DNA of 64,000 nt from Galaxea fascicularis (lineage: Eukaryota; Cnidaria; Anthozoa; Scleractinia; Euphylliidae). Positions 59,254-64,000 of the stretch are shown in pieces; the stretch's first letter is position 1, and every line of letters begins with the position of its first letter. The stretch spans positions 5,473,133-5,537,132 of the forward strand of contig OX419343.1 of the NCBI GenBank assembly GCA_948470475.1, in the 5' to 3' direction. The position numbers and the translations under genes are program-made. Under the pieces are notes generated by a model. It ran no database searches, was not told the DNA's origin, and worked only from the letters and a program-made list of their open reading frames with translations.

Positions 59254-59733
59254 GGCTAGTGTTTGTATACGATATAACGCACGCTCTGATTGGCTAAGCG
59301 AAGCGAAGCGCCAGGGCATTATTCTCCCGTAATGCCCACGGGCCGATTACGGATGATGCAAATTAGGAACAAAAACAACAAAAAGTCATCCAAAGGCCAC
59401 ATTTGTTTTATTTACATTGAAAATCGGCGCCTCTAGAGCAAACAACTGAAAACACGACCAGGAAAACTGTTAGTGAAACGTTTGACCTGAGTTTGGATAA
59501 AAATTAATGAATAGATTACCGTGAAGCGTGCTTGAACTAATTTTTTTTTTCCCCTTAGAACCGTTATGTTAGCCATATAATAAACAACTTAATAACCTCG
59601 AACGTTCGGTCGTTACGGGAAAATCTCAAACCTCGGCCTAGCTGTATTGACCTCGCTATCGCTCGGTCAATACGGCAAGGCCTCAGTTTGAGATTTTCCC
59701 GTAACGACCTCACTCTCGGTTATTAAGTAGTTA
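59254..59733. mobile_element. 480-bp insertion in the LINE endonuclease
   Basis: Flanked by TTATTATAT (59245-59253) and TTATTGTAT (59734-59742), a 9-bp target duplication with one change. Inside are ATTGGCTAAGCGAAGCGAAG, GGGCATTATTCTCCCGTAAT and a strong palindrome (59585-59730: CGTTACGGGAAAATCTCAAA / TTTGAGATTTTCCCGTAACG). Related to 11520-11612. Confidence 0.75.
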
Positions 59734-60148
59734 TTATTGTATAACGTTCAACTGAATTCAAGAAAATATTATCAAAAAGTGAATTTGAGTAATCAGTAAT
59801 TCTAGTAGGCTGCAGAATTTGAGGCTGGAAGAAGAAAGAACCAAGCATATTTATAAACTCATCAGTGCTAGAATGAGTTTGATATTTTAGAAGATCAACC
59901 CCTGTCTCCTTCCTCGTACCTTACGTGAAGCAGAACCTGGAAACTAGTGCTAGTTCTAGCATTGGCGTTCAATCCACACTGGACTGTTTACAACGTTTAT
60001 TTAACCCAGTGAGTATCACATAGCCAACGTATTTGGCTCAATTCACTCGGTCAGGAGTAATACAGTAAACACAATCTTATGAAAACTCTCAGTAGGTCTC
60101 TAAAGTCCTACTAAGATCCTTTTTGTTATCAGACTATCTCAAACAGAG

Positions 60149-60292
60149 TAAGCCCGGTTCAGACTCCGCTCCACTCATGTGCCGAACCTAACTGATGAAT
60201 TAACTCCGGCAAAAGAGCGGCGTCTGAATCAGTTCGGTACGGCAGTTTTAATTCCGGTGGTGAGGAAACGTTGTTAAGTTCGACAAAGTCTC

Positions 60293-60326
<34 letters not shown>

Positions 60327-60456
60327 GTTCGGCGCTCTTCTCACGTGCCAAACCAAATGCATTAATTATGACAATGTAAAAATGTGTAATGCCTTCTCCG
60401 TAGGTAAAATGCATATTCGGTTCGACACACGGTACGCTGTCTGAATCAGCTGTCGA

Positions 60457-60507
<51 letters not shown>

Positions 60508-60532
60508 CGGAGCGGCGTCTGAACCGGGCCTA
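60149..60532. mobile_element. TIR element (TAAGCCCGGTTCAGACKCCGCTC)
   Basis: Left TAAGCCCGGTTCAGACTCCG and right (inverted) TAGGCCCGGTTCAGACGCCG with GCTCCGCTCATGTGCCGAAC inner similarity. 384 bp. Apparent frames inside come from the repeat. Confidence 0.8.
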
Positions 60533-62636
60533 AAGTTATCGACCGGGCAAAAAAGTCAATTTCGGCCGAACCATAACCAGATTTCAGTAGCAGTGGGAGT
60601 GTTGGGGAGATGTCCGCTTTAGACAGATGACTGTACGATCACAAGTTTGTCTACACTAAAACCTCTGTAGAGTGGACGTCATTCAGTCTTATATGAGCAG
60701 ATTCCATTCTCCAAACGCTCGAAAAGTATTCGGTTTCGAGAAGATATACTTCGACTCAAGGAAGTTTTAAACGATTTGAAAAAGTCATGAATTTTTTCAG
60801 GCTTCTTTACGCAATTGTAAAAATTGCGATCACAACTGCGACGATCATTCTTCATTTGATTTCATATCCGCAGTTCACAAATGATTTCCTTCTTTCATAT
60901 GCATCATTCGCAAGTGAAATACTTAGTTAGGTGAAGGCGGACGGGGGGGAAGAAGGGGTAGGTTGTGTTCTTCAGTGGCTTGAGAAACGTATGCAATACT
61001 GATAGAGAGAAGACTACTTTTTTATTGAAACAATATGTAAAAACGAAGTTTGCCCCAAGAGTTACAGCGACTCGCCGAGGGGCTTACTTCGAGTACACAT
61101 GCATTTTATTTTTGGTCGTTTTCACTCACGTGACCAGCGGCCAAATTGGTTCAATGAAGCAAAAGAAAGTTTTTGCATAAAAATAGAGTTCAATTCCCAG
61201 AGGGTTAGCCTTGTGCACCAATATGGCCGCCGTGACGTCACGTGAAAACGATCTTCGTACAAATCACAAAGAAGCAAAATGCTGGCTGGTAGCACAAATG
61301 TACACTTATTCCGTTGCATGAAATCGGTTAGAATCTAAGATACACGTCTAGACAAGCAAAAATAAAGCCTTGTTTTCATCATAAGAAAGAGATGGGCACC
61401 TAGACAAAAAAGGCGTATCAGACATATTGGCCCACCTGTCAGCATATATCTGAGCAGCAGAGGGGAGCAGTTTAAATTAAAATATCTTCATATCCTTTTA
61501 TCTTAAGATATTTCTATTTCTATTTCTGTAGTGTAATTTTCATCCCCGGATTTCGAAAAAAATTCATGAAATTGCTCTAACGTTGCTTAGTCTTCTGTTT
61601 CAGCTTAAGGATCGTCATGACTGACTTTGACAAAAATAGGTATAATATTTTAACCATATGGCTTTATATTGGTCGTTTGTAATTCATAATAATTACATGA
61701 GCATCTTCATTTGAAACTACGCCGTTCTGATTAGCTTTAATCATTTAATTTTGAAGATTAAAGATAAAAAGCTGCCATTAAGGGACAATCATGTGAAACT
61801 GACTGCTTTACTCATACACAGCCAAAGCCAACATGCTTGGGAATGTAAAAAATCAGGAAAGGGAAGAGTGCCCTTGACCCGCTCTAGACAGAACAAGGCA
61901 GAATAAAAATAACTCTAGAAAACGGCCGATAAGTCAGATCATTCAGAAGTGTACTGGGTACTTCAACGACACCTGCTAATTCCCTTAGAAGGCCATGTGA
62001 ACCAAGAGTCAAATCATAAGCCAATAGCTATAGCTTTAATTACGACGTTAATGGCCAGAGGACGAAGGTTTGCTAATACGGTCCAGTATAAATTGTGTTA
62101 GAGATATTCAGGTAATGTGACTTTTTACGCTTCTCGTGGCACAGATAGATTTACCTCAAGAACAAATATTTATGTGGTAAAAATAGTTTCAACGAAAATA
62201 GACCCTAAAACTTGGTTGATTAAAAAAAGCTTTACAGTGAATCGTAACGGTTAAAAATAATCCCTCTACGCGTTGCGTAATACGAGAGTCGTTTTATTAT
62301 GGAATCAGAAGCAATCAATTCTGATAGGGGAACCAGGCGCCAGCGAATATCATCCAGCTGATAAGGACGGGATCTTTTTGTCAGATTAGGTCGACCCAAA
62401 CTTTTGCTAGTTGCCGTGACATACCGTCACATCCTTGAGAAGAACTTCATCGATGTAACGTCTACAAGATGGGGCGCCAGATCTCTACCAAGTGGTATAT
62501 CGAGACTTCCTCACGAGAGCAACGAAAGTAATCGGTGTTCGCATCAAATTGTTACGCAGTCTCAGCCAATAGCCAAACAAACACTTGAAATTATATAAAT
62601 GTCGCAAAGAGCAACACATACCGTTTCAGTCCCTGT
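60533..62636. other. region without recognised genes
   Basis: A foldback at 61115-61250 (CGTTTTCACTCACGTGACC / GTGACGTCACGTGAAAACG, with ATGGCCGCCG) is the only structure seen. Otherwise AT-rich sequence with no exon chain. Confidence 0.5.
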
Positions 62637-62642
62637 TTTATT
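62637..62642 (-). other. candidate poly(A) signal of the TEX12-like gene
   Basis: AATAAA on the minus strand (tttatt on +), 163 nt past the stop codon. Confidence 0.4.
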
Positions 62643-62804
62643 TCCCGAAATTGATGCCAAAGTTAAATGCCTAGTTCTGATTTCGGATTTAATGAATCAA
62701 TCGACCTTTAATCTCTTACCAACAACGAGTGAACTACATGAGTTACGCAAAAAGTATCTAAAACAGCATTTACACTTACGTTTTGATGAATTAATTGAAA
62801 ACAA

Positions 62805-62958
62805 TTACAACACTGATGATTGAAGGGTTCGAGTAATTAGGGTCAACCTTTCTCTCAAACGTTCCTTTTGATTTTTGAGGTGCTGTTCCAGTCTTAGAGC
62901 CTCTCTCAATAGTTCATCAAGTCTTGCTGGACAAAACGCCTCGAAAGCTTCGCCCTCC
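62805..62958 (-). CDS. TEX12: TEX12-like last exon
   Basis: 154 nt, acceptor tgtttgtgttttag, stop TAA at 62807-62805. Encodes a heptad-patterned helix EALRLEQHLKNQKERLRERL with alternating Leu and charged residues, ending LQSSVL. Confidence 0.6.
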
Positions 62959-63375
62959 CTAAAACACAAACAACGTAATTAAAAAGTCGCAAAGCAACAG
63001 TTGATGCCTCAAGATATGAGATATTAGGGGCCCAATAAACTAAATGGTGTAAAAAGCCGAGCTAAGCCCACGAAAGTTCAAATACATATTTATGAAATGT
63101 CATTGGTTCCGCGGGACACTGGAATTACGTTTCACGTCAAACCAGGGAAGAATTGAAAAAAGATGATGATCTGACAGAGGGCATTTGTTACACCTTTCAC
63201 ACCCCCCCCCCCCCCCTCCGAAAAGACGTGCCAAGAAAAGACTGAATTTCACTGTTACGCTGAATAACACCGGGAGAAGGGATATGAGATGTTCTTTAAA
63301 CCAGTTTTAAAAAGAAAACCTACGCGAAAGGCTGTGACCACTTTAAATACAGCATCTTCATGTCTTGTCCAAGAT
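62805..63375 (-). CDS. TEX12: TEX12-like synaptonemal-complex protein, C-terminal part (2 exons; 5' end outside window or not found)
   Basis: Exons 63324-63375 and 62805-62958 join in phase 2 into 67 C-terminal residues. The stretch ARLDELLREALRLEQHLKNQ-KERLRERLTLITRTLQ lines up without gaps with the C-terminal helix of vertebrate TEX12 (pattern DELxxEAxxIExxLxxKxxxLRxRxTxIxxTL), and the upstream LGQDMKMLYLKWSQPFA matches its preceding helix at the same distance. TEX12 binds SYCE2 to build the central element of the synaptonemal complex in meiotic nuclei, and is known from cnidarians such as Hydra. The length after the last helix (SSVL) also fits. Alignment is from memory and the N-terminal exons are unseen, so the name is a strong guess. 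Confidence 0.6.
63199..63218. repeat. poly(C) run
   Basis: Cytosine homopolymer in the TEX12-like intron. Similar runs occur at about 23113-23128 and 31597-31610 in HDAC introns, and poly(G) at about 42808. Assembly errors are likely at such sites. Confidence 0.85.
63324..63375 (-). CDS. TEX12: TEX12-like penultimate exon
   Basis: 52 nt, acceptor tttttttcttgttgcag, donor TTTCGC|gtaggt. Enters by completing a phase-1 codon (x|AT; Asp if the previous exon ends in G), then LGQDMKMLYLKWSQPF, leaving in phase 2. The other frame, SWTRHEDAVFKVVTAF, would run into a stop in the next exon. Confidence 0.55.
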
Positions 63376-64000
63376 CTGCAACAAGAAAAAAAAGGTATAA
63401 CATTGTAATAGCTTCAGTGCATAGCCACATTCCTATTATCAGAAACAATAGGGCTCATTATTCGTAGCTGGAAAAATGCTGGCTCAAGATAAAATATACG
63501 ATTGAAACATTTTCCACTGTTCATTTGCTTAGAATATCATTAAGAGTAAACCAACGTTCCTAACTTCCTATTCTGAAAACGGACACTGACGAAAGAATAC
63601 ACATACTGTCTTCTAATCCAGGAGTATTTTTCAGGATAAAGCATTCTAATTATTTCTCAGTGCTCCTCAAATAGTCCAAAGAGATCCTTTTTCTGTACCA
63701 ATTTCCTAGATTTTCCCAAACAGAACTACGACTGTCAAACTGTTTACTGATTCTCAGAATTAATACCATTCAAGGACGCTAGTGAAGGATTAGAGAGTAT
63801 AATTTTGTGTTGTATTTTTTATTCCGGTGTTTTGCGCTTGCAACGTTTCCGAATTTGTAGTCTTTTACACTACCTAACGCATGTCCCAACCTATAATCTG
63901 ACATGCTCGGGAGCCCATTGTGACAATTCGAGCACGTGATTGGTGGATCTAATAGAAAGGAAAAGCCCTCACAAGCTTTCATGTTACACACTCTTTCATA
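63376..64000. other. upstream intron/flank of the TEX12-like gene
   Basis: Expected to hold earlier TEX12 exons or an intron. A stretch ending CCTGGATTAGAAGACA|gtatgtg (about 63609) has a donor of the right phase but a poor acceptor. I do not call it. Confidence 0.3.

Larger units (their letters stand above)
56765..59900 (-). mobile_element. CR1/L2-type LINE, nearly full coding length, twice interrupted
   Basis: Minus strand from about 59900 down. Endonuclease pieces come first (GVDLLKYQTHSSTDEFINML, LQPTRITDYSNSLFDNIFLN, then after an insertion IISGNIIYDVSDHLPNFLIF with the SDHxP motif). Then come ERDYSKFDQERLSKDIRDID and the RT (KQFGFRAKHSTEQ, GIFLDFSKAFDTVNHKILLD, CGIPQGSV). The catalytic box reads FANDAN instead of FADD/YADD. 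Next are SLGVLIDANLNWKNQVEYVA and the C-terminal RYNTRLACKETYYLPKPRTN. Frameshifts separate the pieces, so it is inactive. The 3' end is near 56.7 kb and no start codon region was identified. Confidence 0.85.

Noticed and set aside
60159..60362. 67-codon minus-strand frame
   Set aside because: Entirely inside the TIR element at 60149-60532.
62404..62823. Two + strand frames of 64 and 74 codons near 62.4-62.8 kb
   Set aside because: They lie antisense to the TEX12-like 3' end and UTR, with no recognisable domain and no splice partners.
63600..63655. Extra TEX12 exon ending CCTGGATTAGAAGACA before gtatgtg
   Set aside because: Donor and phase fit, but the acceptor has no pyrimidine tract and the residues do not resemble TEX12.
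1..64000. CRISPR arrays, bacterial operons, prophage, rRNA
   Set aside because: Spliced genes and animal transposons throughout; none of these signatures found.

Overview
This window is nuclear DNA from an animal: genes split by GT-AG introns, AT-rich introns, and dense non-LTR retrotransposons, piggyBac and hAT-type elements and short foldback elements. The protein families fit a cnidarian, and the repeat families resemble those I know from hexacorals (stony corals or anemones). That placement is inference. I see no rRNA, intact tRNA, CRISPR array or bacterial operon.

Layout. (1) 45-6313, + strand: the last three exons of a gene entering from the left edge. They encode a probable leucine-rich-repeat C-terminal cap, one membrane helix and a charged cytoplasmic tail. 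The last intron holds a decayed R2-like retrotransposon fragment and a triplet-repeat tract. (2) 6314-11731: mostly repeats, between two convergent genes. (3) 11732-44990, - strand: a complete class IIa histone deacetylase (HDAC4/5/7/9 type). I assembled it as 25 coding exons totalling 3576 nt (1191 residues plus stop); every junction keeps phase. Noncoding 5' sequence probably reaches about 45.4 kb or beyond. Introns carry many foldback elements, a hAT-like element (20759-21590) and, in the 13-kb first coding intron, a complete but defective piggyBac element (34879-36849). (4) 45.7-62.6 kb: transposon-rich DNA with at least four LINE fragments, several nested insertions and an unusual 11-bp/55-bp tandem array of AAGATCTT palindromes. 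(5) 62805-63375, - strand: the last two coding exons of a gene entering from the right edge, matching the C-terminus of TEX12, a synaptonemal-complex central-element protein.

How the genes work. The HDAC has the N-terminal Gln-rich helix, MEF2-docking helix, basic nuclear-localisation stretch, 14-3-3-type serines, zinc-dependent catalytic domain and C-terminal export signal of the class IIa family, so a signal-controlled nucleus-cytoplasm shuttling co-repressor is expected. It keeps Tyr at the catalytic position that is His in vertebrate class IIa enzymes. The three genes show no evident joint function. No wholly new multi-gene system is visible. The most notable points are the catalytic Tyr, the TEX12 tail, the palindromic higher-order array and the datable nested insertions.
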